NCBI RefSeq assembly: GCF_947242115.1
Contig: NC_074720.1
Coordinates: 14,287,145 to 14,351,144, forward strand
Direction of reading: 5' to 3'
Origin: Biomphalaria glabrata
Taxonomy: Eukaryota > Mollusca > Gastropoda > Planorbidae
DNA length: 64,000 nt
This document shows positions 1 through 12,465 of this stretch, in pieces (within the stretch, counting starts at the first letter, position 1; every line of letters starts with the position of its first letter). Under the pieces are notes generated by a model. That model saw only the letters and a program-made list of their open reading frames with translations. It was not told the origin of the DNA and made no database searches. Made by a program: the position numbers and the translations under genes.

Positions 1-1497
1 AGACGACTACCTATAAAAAGGACCAATTCAGCTTATACCACCACTTCAGTCAAACACTATTTCTTTCCCTTGTTTGGTGTACCAAACAAAACAATTAATT
101 ACCTTAAGTTTAAGTAATTGGTTAATTTATTTTTTTTAAATTGATTCTTGTGTTGTTAGCTAAAAAAAATAATTGCGCGACATTTCAGCTTGATCCAAGG
201 TAGGGTATGGGAGAAATAGCTTGTACAACCTTTTGACCAGACAGACAGACAGAGTTTACCTAAACGTTGTAAAAAGGTTCATGCTGAAAAGCGTCAGAGA
301 GCCTTTGAAATATTTTTATAAAAAGATGAAAAGCCGATGAATATTCTGAGTTTGTCAGAGATTGTATGTAGGACTATTTCTTAGGGCGTAGCGTAGAAAA
401 AAAAGGAGGGGGGAAAAGTGATATAGGTAATCGAATTCACGGGTAAAAAGTATATAGTTGGAAGAGGTAGCTGGCCGTGTCATTTAGATGTAATAGATTA
501 TAAATGTCAAGTTTTTAATTGGGGGCTAGGCGGAGCGAAAAGGATGGAGAAGAGAAAACTGAGATTGAATGGACAGGTCAAAAGTGAGAGTGTTTGGGAG
601 GGTGTTTTAAAGCGGGTCGTTCCAATGAAACGTATCACGGTACTAAGAATACACTGGACAAATAGGGGTATTGCTAAAATGCGAAAAGTTTTATTGAAAT
701 TGTAAAAAAAATTAAGAGTCAAAGTATTATCTGAGCATAACGATTTGCAGGATGCAAAAAGTAAAAAAAAAAGACCCAGGCCAAAGATTATCGTAGAGCC
801 AATCAAATATTTCAAAATAATGAAAAAAAAAAAGTCAGATACTCGAATTTACAGGCCGGTCCAAGTTGTAAGTAAGAAAAAAAAAAGGGAGGAAGTCCAT
901 GGGAAAGAAAACCGTTATGTAACCTGGGACTAAATCAACGGGAGTAGCCGGTGGGTATATTATAGTTCATTATATAGCCAGCTTTTCTAAACAAGATTTT
1001 TCAGTATTTCGATTGCAGGTCAAAACAGTTTGAGTAAATTTTAAAATATATGTATGTAAAAAATGTATGTGAATTCTGTGATTACATAATATTGTGTTCT
1101 GCATGGCGTGAGCATTCATGAGATTATTTCTACCGATTCACACCTTCGTCATAGTCCAAAATTTGATTCATTTATTCAGACAACTGTTCATTATTCTATC
1201 CACTTTAAGTTTCGCTAATAAATCCTTGCTGAATAACATTTTTTTAACAACACATGTTATTAAAATTTTCAGAAAGATCATCATGAAATGGATTACAATT
1301 GTATTTGCCGTTACAGCGCAGTGTATGTAAATCTTTAATGTTACCTTATAAATCTTGGATGCATTATCTCCCTTCGACACCCCAGCAGCCGAGATATCAC
1401 TAATCACTAATCTATACGACTCGGAAACTAAATATTATTGTTTATTTTTCTTACTACCAGTATTTCCCTTTTCTCATGATATTTATCATATATCTAT
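1..1497. other. AT-rich stretch without a recognised gene
   Basis: I find no open frame with recognisable similarity here and no clear terminal repeats. There is a short CAGA run near 240 and several long A runs. The small open frames look like chance products of the A-rich composition. Confidence 0.5.
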
Positions 1498-3206
1498 GTA
1501 CGGTGGCTGAGTTGTAAAGCGCTTGGCTTCCGAACCGAGGAGTTTCGAGTTCTAATCCTGGTGAAGCAAGGGATTTTGAACTTCGGGAATTTTAGAATGC
1601 CCCCCCCTACTGAGTCCATCCAACCCTACTGAGTCCATCCAACCCTACTGAGTCCATCCAACCCTACTGAGTCCATCCAACCCTACTGAGTCCATCCAAC
1701 CCTACTGAGTCCATCCAACCCTACTGAGTCCATCCAACCCTACTGAGTCCATCCAACCCTACTGAGTCCATCCAACCCTACTGAGTCCATCCAACCCTAC
1801 TGAGTCCATCCAACCCTACTGAGTCCATCCAACCCTACTGAGTCCATCCAACCCTACTGAGTCCATCCAACCCTACTGAGTCCATCCAACCCTACTGAGT
1901 CCATCCAACCCTACTGAGTCCATCCAACCCTACTGAGTCCATCCAACCCTACTGAGTCCATCCAACTCTACTGAGTCCATCCAACCCTACTGAGTCCATC
2001 CAACCCTACTGAGTCCATCCAACCCTACTGAGTCCATCCAACTCTACTGAGTCCATCCAACCCTACTGAGTCCATCCAACCCTACTGAGTCCATCCAACC
2101 CTACTGAGTCCATCCAACTCTACTGAGTCCATCCAACCCTACTGAGTCCATCCAACTCTACTGAGTCCATCCAACCCTACTGAGTCCATCCAACCCTACT
2201 GAGTCCATCCAACCCTACTGAGTCCATCCAACCCTACTGAGTCCATCCAACCCTACTGAGTCCATCCAACTCTACTGAGTCCATCCAACTCTACTGAGTC
2301 CATCCAACCCTACTGAGTCCATCCAACCCTACTGAGTCCATCCAACCCTACTGAGTCCATCCAACCCTACTGAGTCCATCCAACCCTACTGAGTCCATCC
2401 AACTCTACTGAGTCCATCCAACCCTACTGAGTCCATCCAACCCTACTGAGTCCATCCAACTCTACTGAGTCCATCCAACCCTACTGAGTCCATCCAACCC
2501 TACTGAGTCCATCCAACCCTACTGAGTCCATCCAACCCTACTGAGTCCATCCAACTCTACTGAGTCCATCCAACCCTACTGAGTCCATCCAACCCTACTG
2601 AGTCCATCCAACTCTACTGAGTCCATCCAACCCTACTGAGTCCATCCAACTCTACTGAGTCCATCCAACCCTACTGAGTCCATCCAACCCTACTGAGTCC
2701 ATCCAACTCTACTGAGTCCATCCAACCCTACTGAGTCCATCCAACCCTACTGAGTCCATCCAACCCTACTGAGTCCATCCAACTCTACTGAGTCCATCCA
2801 ACCCTACTGAGTCCATCCAACTCTACTGAGTCCATCCAACCCTACTGAGTCCATCCAACCCTACTGAGTCCATCCAACTCTACTGAGTCCATCCAACCCT
2901 ACTGAGTCCATCCAACCCTACTGAGTCCATCCAACTCTACTGAGTCCATCCAACCCTACTGAGTCCATCCAACTCTACTGAGTCCATCCAACCCTACTGA
3001 GTCCATCCAACCCTACTGAGTCCATCCAACTCTACTGAGTCCATCCAACCCTACTGAGTCCATCCAACTCTACTGAGTCCATCCAACTCTAATGAGTAGC
3101 TGACATATTCCGGGGAAGTAAGGCGGTTGGTCGTTATGTTGGTCAAATGAACTCTCGTAAACAGTTGGCCATTGAAACAGATGAGCTTTACATTATCTGT
3201 TCCTCC
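1498..3206 (+). mobile_element. tRNA-derived SINE (family A) split by an internal minisatellite
   Basis: The left part (about 1498-1604) has a tRNA-like A box (TGGCTGAGTTG) and a B box (GAGTTCTAATCC). This is the usual head of a SINE transcribed by RNA polymerase III. The right part (about 3087-3206) matches the tail seen in the other family A copies: a GGTCGTT...GGTCA segment, then an ACTCTCGTAAAC segment, then GAAACAGATGA. Between head and tail the copy carries 78 units of a 19-bp repeat. Their sequence (CTACTGAGTCCATCCAA) resembles the SINE's own middle segment CTGAGTCCA, as seen at about 32258 in another copy. This is therefore one SINE whose centre has expanded, not two separate SINEs. 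Other family A copies lie at about 10.1 kb (minus), 15.2 kb and 32.2 kb (plus). Confidence 0.8.
1605..3086. repeat. Minisatellite, 19-bp unit, 78 copies
   Basis: The unit is CCCTACTGAGTCCATCCAA, with a common variant carrying CTCTA in place of CCCTA. The block is 1482 bp, exactly 78 x 19, with no length change in any unit that I can see. The CTCTA variant is absent from the left third and becomes frequent to the right, in mixed blocks that suggest repeated unequal exchange. The last unit runs into a SINE-like CTCTAATGAGTA, which shows where the array came from. Confidence 0.95.
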
Positions 3207-3270
3207 GCCCCCCCCCCCCTCCAATAGATAGCAAGATCTGAATGGGGTACCTTTATTTTATTATTATCTT

Positions 3271-3338
3271 TTTATCTTATATAATACAGACGTTACTTCA
3301 AAAAAGAAGATGATTACGTCCTACGAAAATTGGAATGG
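3271..3338 (-). repeat. Short copy of a LINE-like 3' end with a GATAA-type tail
   Basis: This 68-bp stretch (TTATCTTATATAATACAGAC onward) recurs at about 7.15 kb and 18.27 kb. The copies share the left end, which carries TTATC units, but extend to different lengths on the right. A constant end plus variable truncation is what LINE 3' ends do, with the element on the minus strand and a GATAA-type tail. The family itself was not recognised. Confidence 0.55.
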
Positions 3339-4635
3339 TTACTCTAAATTAAAAAAAAATGTTTAGTTCACTATATTATTTGAACATAAAGTAAGAATTA
3401 GTTTTTAAAATGTATATCACTTGTTGTTCATACGCTCACAGGAGCGTGGTCTTGTAATTTTTTTATTATTTTTTTTTTACAGAGGCCATTCCAAGCAGCA
3501 CACTAACTTATCTAGATCTATATATGTAGACCTAGATCTTTTCCTTACAAAAAAAAAAGTATCAGCATGAAAGGTAATACCATTTTCTATAGATCCAGAG
3601 CCAATCGAAGTTCTAAAATTTACTGACACAGAGCTACAATAATTACAAATTACTACAATTCATTCATGGAATGTTGAAATGACAAACGTAAGCCTGCAAC
3701 ATATCTCAATTCCGTTTCAGATTAATACCCACCCGCAGGGACATACATCTTGTATGGAGGGATCGCCATTGCTGACGTCTGTTTTCTTAACTAATAGAAT
3801 ATAGCAAGGTACCCACTTTTTAATGACGTCATCATTGACGTTAAGCAGCTGTGTATGACGTCCGCTTTATACGCGATACTATTTTATAGTAGGTAAACAT
3901 TTTTGTTTAGATAATGTCGCAGTAGCATTAGCGCCAAAATCTCTCATTTGCATATAAGATTAGGCCTAAGCGCGAAAGGTAAAGGATAGTTCAAATGTGA
4001 AATGATTTTGTTTCCTGAAAAGGATCATTAAATATTTTACTCAAATGGCTTCCAAAAGACTAATAGCGTGAAAGTGGGTGTATTCTTTACTAATATCAAT
4101 TTGAAATACTGACTTAAAAAAAAAAACAACAGAAAATATATTTTCAGTTTAGGCCTAGATAAACTTTAATATATGTCAGTAGTGACAAGATCAGCAAATG
4201 ATGCCTCGAGCAGTGTGTTATTTATCACAACAGACTAGAAATCAGAAAGCATAACTTGTGAGTGTCACATGCAATGTTCAAAGCCCCTCCCCCCCCCCCC
4301 CAAAAAAAAAAAAAAAGAATTGATATCAGAAATAGAATCTTAAACTAAATTCTCAGGATCTCATAGTCGATGGGGATGTCATTAGCAATGAAGCAGAAAG
4401 AGTTTGACGAGACATCCATGGTAGCCATTTTTTTTTTGACACCGTTCTCTTCTTTCCACAATTTGTTTTTAATGTTAGGTTGATAGACTGTTTAGCGCAG
4501 GGCTTCTGTGTGTCTATATCCGGCACTGCCATGAGGCTTTTGTACCTGAACTGATAGCATCTGAGCATTGCAGCGCTGACTTATAAGTTAGGGCGCATTA
4601 ATAATGTGTGTCTGTGTAATGGGTGCATTAAGTGA
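3339..4635. other. No gene recognised
   Basis: AT-rich DNA without a recognised coding region. A cluster of TGACGT motifs occurs near 3822-3862 (TGACGTCATCATTGACGT). It resembles cyclic-AMP response sites, but nothing else there looks like a promoter. A C-run followed by an A-run lies at about 4288-4316. Confidence 0.45.
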
Positions 4636-4800
4636 AGGAGGCTGTCTGGTCGTGTGGTATGTGCTCCAGAGTGTCGTCTCGATGGGTGAGGGTTTAAACA
4701 TTTCAAGCCGCTTTTCCATGCCGACCTGCAGAAGGTTTGGACTAGAATGTAATACTCTTCAGATCTGCAAGAATGACCGAAAACTTTGAAGTGAAAAAAA
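4636..4800 (+). mobile_element. SINE family B, diverged copy
   Basis: The sequence resembles the two better copies at 21.9 and 37.7 kb: a GGCTGTCTGGTCGTGTGGT head, a GGGTTTAAAC B-box relic, then GCAGAAGGTTTGGACTAG and a CTTCA...CGAAAAC tail. It is more diverged than the others and probably older. Confidence 0.6.
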
Positions 4801-4844
4801 GCTGTCAAGATTTAGTCCAGAAATTGTAAAAAGTTCACCAAGCT

Positions 4845-4987
4845 ATATGGCTGACGAGAGTTTTGTGTGGCCAGCACAATGATCCTCTGATAAACACGGA
4901 AATAAAACACACATTAACGCCCTTAAGAAATGAACAATTGGCAACTAAATAATAAACATGCGCTCTACCGCTTGGCCACAGTCAGTT
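4845..4987 (-). mobile_element. Probable SINE fragment, minus strand
   Basis: Read on the minus strand, the right end shows a tRNA A-box-like GGCCAAGCGGTAGAGCGCATG. The left end matches the family A tail (a GTGTGGCCAGCACAATGATC segment on the plus strand). The middle is not clearly related, so this may be a diverged or rearranged copy. Confidence 0.4.
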
Positions 4988-5695
4988 TTAATGTTAAACC
5001 TCAATGTTTCTAAATTTTATTTTTGAGGTATCAGTCCAGATCAATAATTAGCAAACTAAAACCCGCGAGCCAACTCCGGTCCAGTGAAAGATTACATCCG
5101 GTCCCTTTACAAATCTGATCAAGTTAATTAAAACTAACAAATACACGTTATAATGGGGAAAAAAAACAAGTTTTAAATTCGAGTTGATATTCCCTGTACC
5201 ATGGACTAAAGTTGATCTTCTATGTCACATAACTTATTAGTGATTTTTTTTTTATTAGTTCATGTGTTGTCATCCGTCATGTATGCAAAATGTGATGACG
5301 ATTGGGTGAGCAGAAGTGGTCGAAAAATCGATAGCAAAAATCTACAGAACATCCAAGATAGTTACAGATAAGCATTGTACAATTTTTTTTTATTTCATAA
5401 CCTGTCAAATTTGTCCTTTTTTTTTTTGTCTGCTCCTAAAAATGCTGTGATAGATCTATCTATAGGCTAACACCAGTTTGAATGTAGTCACTAGTCAATC
5501 TGACCTTGGAAGACACAATGGAGAAAAAGGGACGTAGGCCAATGAGATTCTTCTAACACAATGCGCCTTAGGGAGACTTTAGCCATTAAACGCTGGGAAG
5601 GCATCAAACATTTGTAATGGTGAGGCTTAAGCAGTAAAACAAACGTTCCCTTTCTACTCGAGGCCGAGACATGGTCGTCACTATCCTCCACTGAA
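4988..5695. other. No gene recognised
   Basis: AT-rich, with T runs at 5250 and 5420. The last 200 bases before the 103-bp array are less AT-rich and unique within this window. No product could be recognised. Confidence 0.4.
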
Positions 5696-6308
5696 TGGCA
5701 TTCTATTGTTACTAGTGCCCACTGTGATGACGCCTATTTGTCTTGTAGTTCATTGATGCCTGTCTGATTTCGACAGATTACTCTGGAGATGTCTGGGATG
5801 GCATTCTATTGTTACTAGTGCCCACTGTGATGACGCCTATTTGTCTTGTAGTTCATTGATGCCTGTCTGATTTCGACAGATTACTCTGGAGATGTCTGGG
5901 ATGGCATTCTATTTATACTAGTGCCCACTGTGATGACGCCTATTTGTCTTGTAGTTCATTGATGCCTGTCCGATTTCGACAGATTACTCTGGAGATGTCT
6001 GGGATGGCATTCTATTGTTACTAGTGCCCACTGTGATGACGCCTATTTGTCTTGTAGTTCATTGATGCCTGTCTGATTTCGACAGATTACTCTGGAGATG
6101 TCTGGGATGGCATTCTATTGTTACTAGTGGCCACTGTGATGATGCCTATTTGTCTTGTAGTTCATTGATGCCTGTCTGATTTCGACAGATTACTCTGGAG
6201 ATGTCTGGGATGGCATTCTATTGTTACTAGTGCCCACTGTGATGATGCCTATTTGTCTTGTAGTTCATTGATGCCTGTCCGATTTCGACAGATTACTCTT
6301 GAGATGTA
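5696..6308. repeat. Tandem array, 103-bp unit, six copies
   Basis: Units begin at 5696, 5799, 5902, 6005, 6108 and 6211 (TGGCATTCTATTGTTACTAG), a strict 103-bp period. The last unit stops a few bases short. Copies differ only by scattered substitutions, for example GATGACGCC versus GATGATGCC shared by copies 5 and 6. This shows stepwise duplication and little decay. Each unit holds a small inverted repeat, CTGATTTCGACAGATTACTC. No coding role is visible. Confidence 0.93.
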
Positions 6309-7148
6309 TAGGTTTCTTGTGCGGGTGTATTTCAATGTGATTAACCAACAAGAAAATAGAATCATCTTATTGTAACAAGTGGAGAGATCAATCTAAACAA
6401 CGTTGAACAATTTATATGAAAGTTAAATCCATCAAAAGGCCACAGTCGATGTCTCTGTTGGTAAAATACGTCCTACCCTTATGAAATCCTATCACCAACT
6501 GATTTCACTTCAAGGCAAGAGTTCTAACAGTTTCAAAAGTCCATATGTAGGCCCTATGCCTCTCACAGTTCACCATAGTTCATAATATTCTGTCAATATA
6601 GTACCATTTTAAACTCCCACATGTTATAACTTTATAAGTTTAAGACATAGGCCTATCATCCCTATTCAATAATACACCACATCATAGAATTTACTCATTA
6701 TATTCATATACTCATTAATCAACATTAATCAACATTATAGTTCAATTTAAGATTCATCTGTTCCATATTATTTTTCACCTTGTGATAATACACATAACAT
6801 CTTTTTAAATAAAACTTTAATCAACGAACAATCGTTGGGTCCTGCAGCAGTAAATCTCTCTTTTTTATTCTTAGGAGATGAACTCTGAACATACAGTAGC
6901 GCTATTTTTCTTCTTTCTGTTTAAGGAAATGGGTGGCAAAAAATAATATTGAAAATATACCCCCTGCCATCCCCAAATTCCTGTCTAACGGTCTGTGTCA
7001 TAACAAATCTAGAGTTGAAGCAGTAGTATGAATGCCTCAAATGCCGTAGACTAGAAAAATTCTTCTTGGCGAACAGACTTAAGTTCCTGGGAACAGGGAA
7101 ACAACTGCTGCATAGCTCGATGAAATGAATGTAAGTGTTACAATCCCT
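6309..7148. other. No gene recognised
   Basis: AT-rich unique sequence without open frames of note. I see nothing in it to annotate. Confidence 0.4.
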
Positions 7149-7420
7149 TGTTTTATCTTATCTTATATAATACAGACGTTACTTCAAAAAAGATGATTAC
7201 GTCCTACGCGTCATGCATTTAGTCATGCATATTAACCAATGACCTAAATTCATCTAAGTCACTGGTTTTCCTGGCTATCTCTGGCAACATACTCCATGCT
7301 GTAATAGATTTTATCTTTGAGCTGGACACTATGACTTTCATTGGTTACACGAGCAACTACCAAATTTTCAAAACTATTCTAGAGCCACCCTCTTTTTTTT
7401 TTTATTTCATTTTTTTTTGC
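7149..7420 (-). repeat. LINE-like 3' end repeat, second copy
   Basis: It begins with TTATCTTATCTTATATAATACAG, followed by GACGTTACTTC, GCATTTAGTCATGCATATTA and AAGTCACTGGTTTTCCTGG blocks. It shares all of these with the copy at 18.25 kb. The TTATC run at the left end would be a GATAA-type tail on the minus strand. The element family is not identified. Confidence 0.6.
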
Positions 7421-7516
7421 AGGGAAATTATAGTTTTGCGCTATCACGCTTGTAGATAACCGGAAGTACACACTCTAAGCGCTTTAAAAAACGCTATTTC
7501 ATTAATGCTATTAGGG

Positions 7517-8617
<1,101 letters not shown>

Positions 8618-8625
8618 TAGTAGGG

Positions 8626-9750
8626 TATTGTACTTTGGGTCGCAAAACGAGCATTTTTTACTTAAAGCTAATTATGCAAGCTATTTCTACATAACTACTA
8701 AAAAGCATTACATAGTCTAAAGACCCCATAATGTAACATATTCTACGGGAATATAAGCTCTTCTGTCCTTCGGCATTTGTTGAACCTAGAAATTAATACA
8801 GCAACAACAAATAAGATGACCTCGAGAGTTTTGTAATAACTCAAAAACGATTTCCTTAACGTCCATGTATGAGGAGAGAATTTTGAGCACGACAAACACA
8901 TAGGCCTACGGCTGTTTACACTAGAGTAGAATGGGGGGGGGGGGGGTGATGTTGTTTGCTTGCTTTTAGGACGGATGTAGTGATTTCTGCACACAAAAAC
9001 CCAACAAAACCGACTGCACAATGGTTGTTACTTTATTTTATCATTATGTCAACTATGTGTTAAAAAAAAAAAGAAGTTTTTAATAGTTCAAGTACACTTT
9101 TAATACCGGCATCCCTATGGGAAAATAGCTTTTGAAGTAGGCACAGCATTTGTTTATATTAAGTGCAATTATATTGAAGAGCGTAGAGACCTCAACACAT
9201 TTTTTTTACCCATGGCCTTCTTTTACCACCACTGACAGGACATTGTTTAAAAATTTACTTGAATACGAGAATAGGTGCAAAACTCAATTTTTTATGGCTT
9301 GAAGTGTCCATTGTTAAATTATCCTTACTTTTTTTTTTTTTTTTTTTTTTTTTTGTAATTCCATTATGTTAAGGTATGTAAATTGTTCTTGATGTTAATA
9401 AAATATTAATATATTAATAAAAATAATAGTAACCCATGCAACTCTGTGTCAATAAATTATTGAAATAAAATTTGAGATATTTTGTTTGTTTTGCTAACAA
9501 TAACTAATTTTAACTGTCGATTACTCTGCATTTAAATTTTTAAAAAAAGTTTTATAAAGTATTGCTGTAATTGTAGTTCTAAAAGAGTATACGTTACAAC
9601 AGTGGTCCTTTATATGAAGGAATAACAACAGCATTTCATGAGTCTCACTCACAAATAGTTTTTACTGGCATAGGCCTACTGGTAGCATGTATTTAACAGA
9701 TTCTTAGTCACCAGAACGTAAAAAAAAAAGGTCAAGGGAGGGCGGTAAAG
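8626..9750. other. No gene recognised
   Basis: AT-rich sequence with a G run at 8934-8947 and a T run at about 9330-9354. No coding feature recognised. Confidence 0.4.
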
Positions 9751-9902
9751 AAATTCACAATTCCTTAAGACATAATTCACAATTAATAGATTTTTCATCA
9801 GAATGAACTGAAAGATGGGTTTCTAAATATGATGAGCAAGCATATTCTTTCTGACTTAGTTCTCGTTGAAAAGCCATTTCACCTGTAAGAATGAGTTTGA
9901 GT

Positions 9903-9945
9903 TTTTGGCACATCGGCACAATTTAGGCCATGTCGTGTACCTGTA
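9903..9945 (-). mobile_element. Terminal scrap of a LINE 3' end
   Basis: The 33-bp block GGCACATCGGCACAATTTAG... is shared with the 3' end of the LINE at 34.87 kb. It lies inside the decayed zinc-finger exon and is probably a very short, 5'-truncated insertion. Confidence 0.4.
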
Positions 9946-10094
9946 AGAATTAATGTCATTAAATAATATAACAGGTCTTTCTGACATATTGCCGATTGTT
10001 AATGCTCGGTCGTTGGATTGTGGCTTAAAACAGCTACAAAACTAATGTAGGCATATTATATTTCAATGATATGAAATATAGATTAGTTACGTAA

Positions 10095-10325
10095 AGTTCC
10101 CCTTTCAGACCTTGCGATCTATGGGGGAGATGATGTAAAGGTCATCTGTTTCTGTGGTCCACAGTTAACGAGGGTGTCATGTGGCCAGCACAACGACCTA
10201 CCACCTGTACTTTTCCCCAAATAATGTCAGGTATTTTGTACCCTTTAGAGCTGGGTGGACTCAGGGGGCCCAAAGATCCCGAAATTTAAAATCCCAGTCT
10301 TCACCAGGATTCGAATCCGGTACTA
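10095..10325 (-). mobile_element. SINE family A, minus strand
   Basis: Read on the minus strand, the B box (GGATTCGAATCCTGG, palindromic at about 10305-10318) is followed by CTGGGATTTTAAATTTCGGG. Then come the CTGAGTCCACCCAGC segment, a block reading GTCGTTGTGCTGGCCACATG, and ACAGAAACAGATGACC. The A-box head is missing or diverged. It lies inside the decayed zinc-finger exon. Confidence 0.8.
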
Positions 10326-10329
10326 CGGT

Positions 10330-10830
10330 TTGCTTTTAAGTATGTGTTGTGAGTTGTGTTATAGAAAGCTCTGATGCCAGCCGTTCCTTGAATTCTAACA
10401 TTAGGCATTAGGTCATTGTTGGAATGTATTATGCTTCCTTAATATTTAAACGTTTCTACGCATTCAAACTTGTAATTTTAATATATTTAATAATAATACA
10501 TTGTTCCTCTGCCTGATTTTCACTTGTTATTATAATATACGTGGTTTTGTTGTCATTTATTTCAAGTCCTGCTGGTCGAGATACTTCTTTCATTTGTGTG
10601 AAAGCTCTAGCAATGTCAGAGGTGTTTTTACCCAATAAGGCAATGTCATCTGTCTCTGTGAGATATTGTCGAGGTTGGCTGTATAGTGTTCCTGTTGGAT
10701 GGGGACCTATGTTTTCTCTTCTGACGTAGTTAGTAATTGTTCCCCTTATGTTTTGTATACTCCTTATAACTTTTTTCTAGTATCAGATTGAAAAGCATGC
10801 ATGAAAGTGAGTCTCATAGCCGTAGGGATC
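10330..10830 (-). mobile_element. LINE reverse-transcriptase fragment
   Basis: On the minus strand one frame reads TETDDIALLGKNTSDIARAF and then GLEINDNKTTYI. This is the catalytic [YF]xDD region of a non-LTR reverse transcriptase and the conserved segment after it. Further on, FKY-GSI corresponds to the FKYLGS motif of these LINEs. Stops and frame changes are present, and both ends are truncated. It interrupts the decayed zinc-finger exon. Confidence 0.75.
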
Positions 10831-12465
10831 CACAAAGACTAGGGCACGAAAATAAATATCCAGAGATCTGAAATGGGCAGCCCTCCAGATGGTTAAGCGC
10901 AGGGCTAACAACCCAGTCATATAAAAAATATTGTTACGAAAGTGAAAGTTTAAATATCAAATGAAGGTATATTCTTAATTACATATATACAGCTTTTATG
11001 AGTATGAACTGAAGATTTAGCTCTGATAAATGCGAACATTTTTTCTGGCACATTTACATTTTTTTTCTCTGTATGAATCAGTTTGATTGTTGTGTTCTCT
11101 AAAGCAAACAGGACACTTATAAAGTTTATTATAAGTATGTAACACCTGGTTTATTCTTAAATAAGAATAAAAAGCAGAGCCAAATTAAACAGTCATAAAG
11201 TTTTCCACCAGTATTTTGTTTATTGATGTAACTTGTTGAAATTGTTTTTCGACCTATGATACATTGGTTTTGTTTTTCACCTGTACATAACAGTGGGTGG
11301 GATTTCATATTGGTCTAAGTGTGGTCAACTCTATCTTGCATATTTCACAGGGAAACAATTTGTCAGTAGCATGACTTTTTCTTTCATCATCTACTATTTC
11401 CCGACAACGTTATTTTGTTTTGTTTTTTCAAAATTCAGGTCAGTCTCTTTCATGAAAAAATATTTCTGCGGAAGAAAAAAAACGACATATTAATTATAAG
11501 AGAAATAGTGTGAGAAATTAACAGATAGATTGACAGATGGATAGTATGGCATATATAAAAGTAAGACAGGTACTAAGCAATTGAGAATCTCAACCAAGAA
11601 CATCACAAACACACACACAAAGAAATGAATTTATGATTCAACTACAAAGTGGTGTCATGTGCATTAAAGTGAAAAAAAATGTAAAGTTGGTTTTAATGTT
11701 GGTCCATTTCTACATGGCTGCATCTGAATTGTCAATTAACTGGATTATCTAGGTGCTAGAATTTTTTTTTTATTGGTTCTATCATTATCTATCTGTTAGA
11801 GCTTATCATATTTTTGTAGCATGCAATCAATACACACATCTAATTAGACATCAACAGTGTGATGTGTGACCCCCCTCCCCTGGCTAAGTCCATGCATCAC
11901 TGTATTTTTTGTATTATTTGTTAAGACAAAAAAAATTGTTCAGCCACCCCTCCCCAGAAGATTCCAGCCTTGTTACACAATTAAAACATTATAGATATCC
12001 TGTAATATATTATAATATGCTTTGTTGCAAATACAGAAATGAGCAATTTATACTCCCTTGTCAGCAATTGAAGAAATGTAGGTTTAGAACTTTAGATAGT
12101 CGTTGTAAAGATAAACTTGATGTAGAGTTACCATGATTTCTACACATGTGTGATCATTAAAATTGTCTGATTGCTGTTGGAAAAGATGTCTTTTCCATTT
12201 CTTCATTTCCAATTTTTCTAAATTTTTTAAATAGTAAAATCAGTTTTTTTTCTTTTAAGTCTAAAGAGCTACTTAGGTTTCTTATAAGCCTAAAACCCAG
12301 CAAAAGATTGCTACCTCTTCCCAAGATAAATATCTAATAGAAGAGGAAGTACTTAAGTACTTAAGAGTTAAGTAAAAGAATATAAAAACTTACTAGTTCC
12401 TCAGCCCACAAGCATCAGTCCCAAATGTATACATTTAAAGTGAAATGAATTGTTTAAACACTAAC

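Noticed and set aside
1605-3086. Possible CRISPR array
   Set aside because: The 19-bp units follow each other with no spacers, in a eukaryotic setting, so it is a minisatellite.
3822-3862. TGACGTCA cluster as a promoter
   Set aside because: There is no TATA box, no first exon and no gene nearby to support it.
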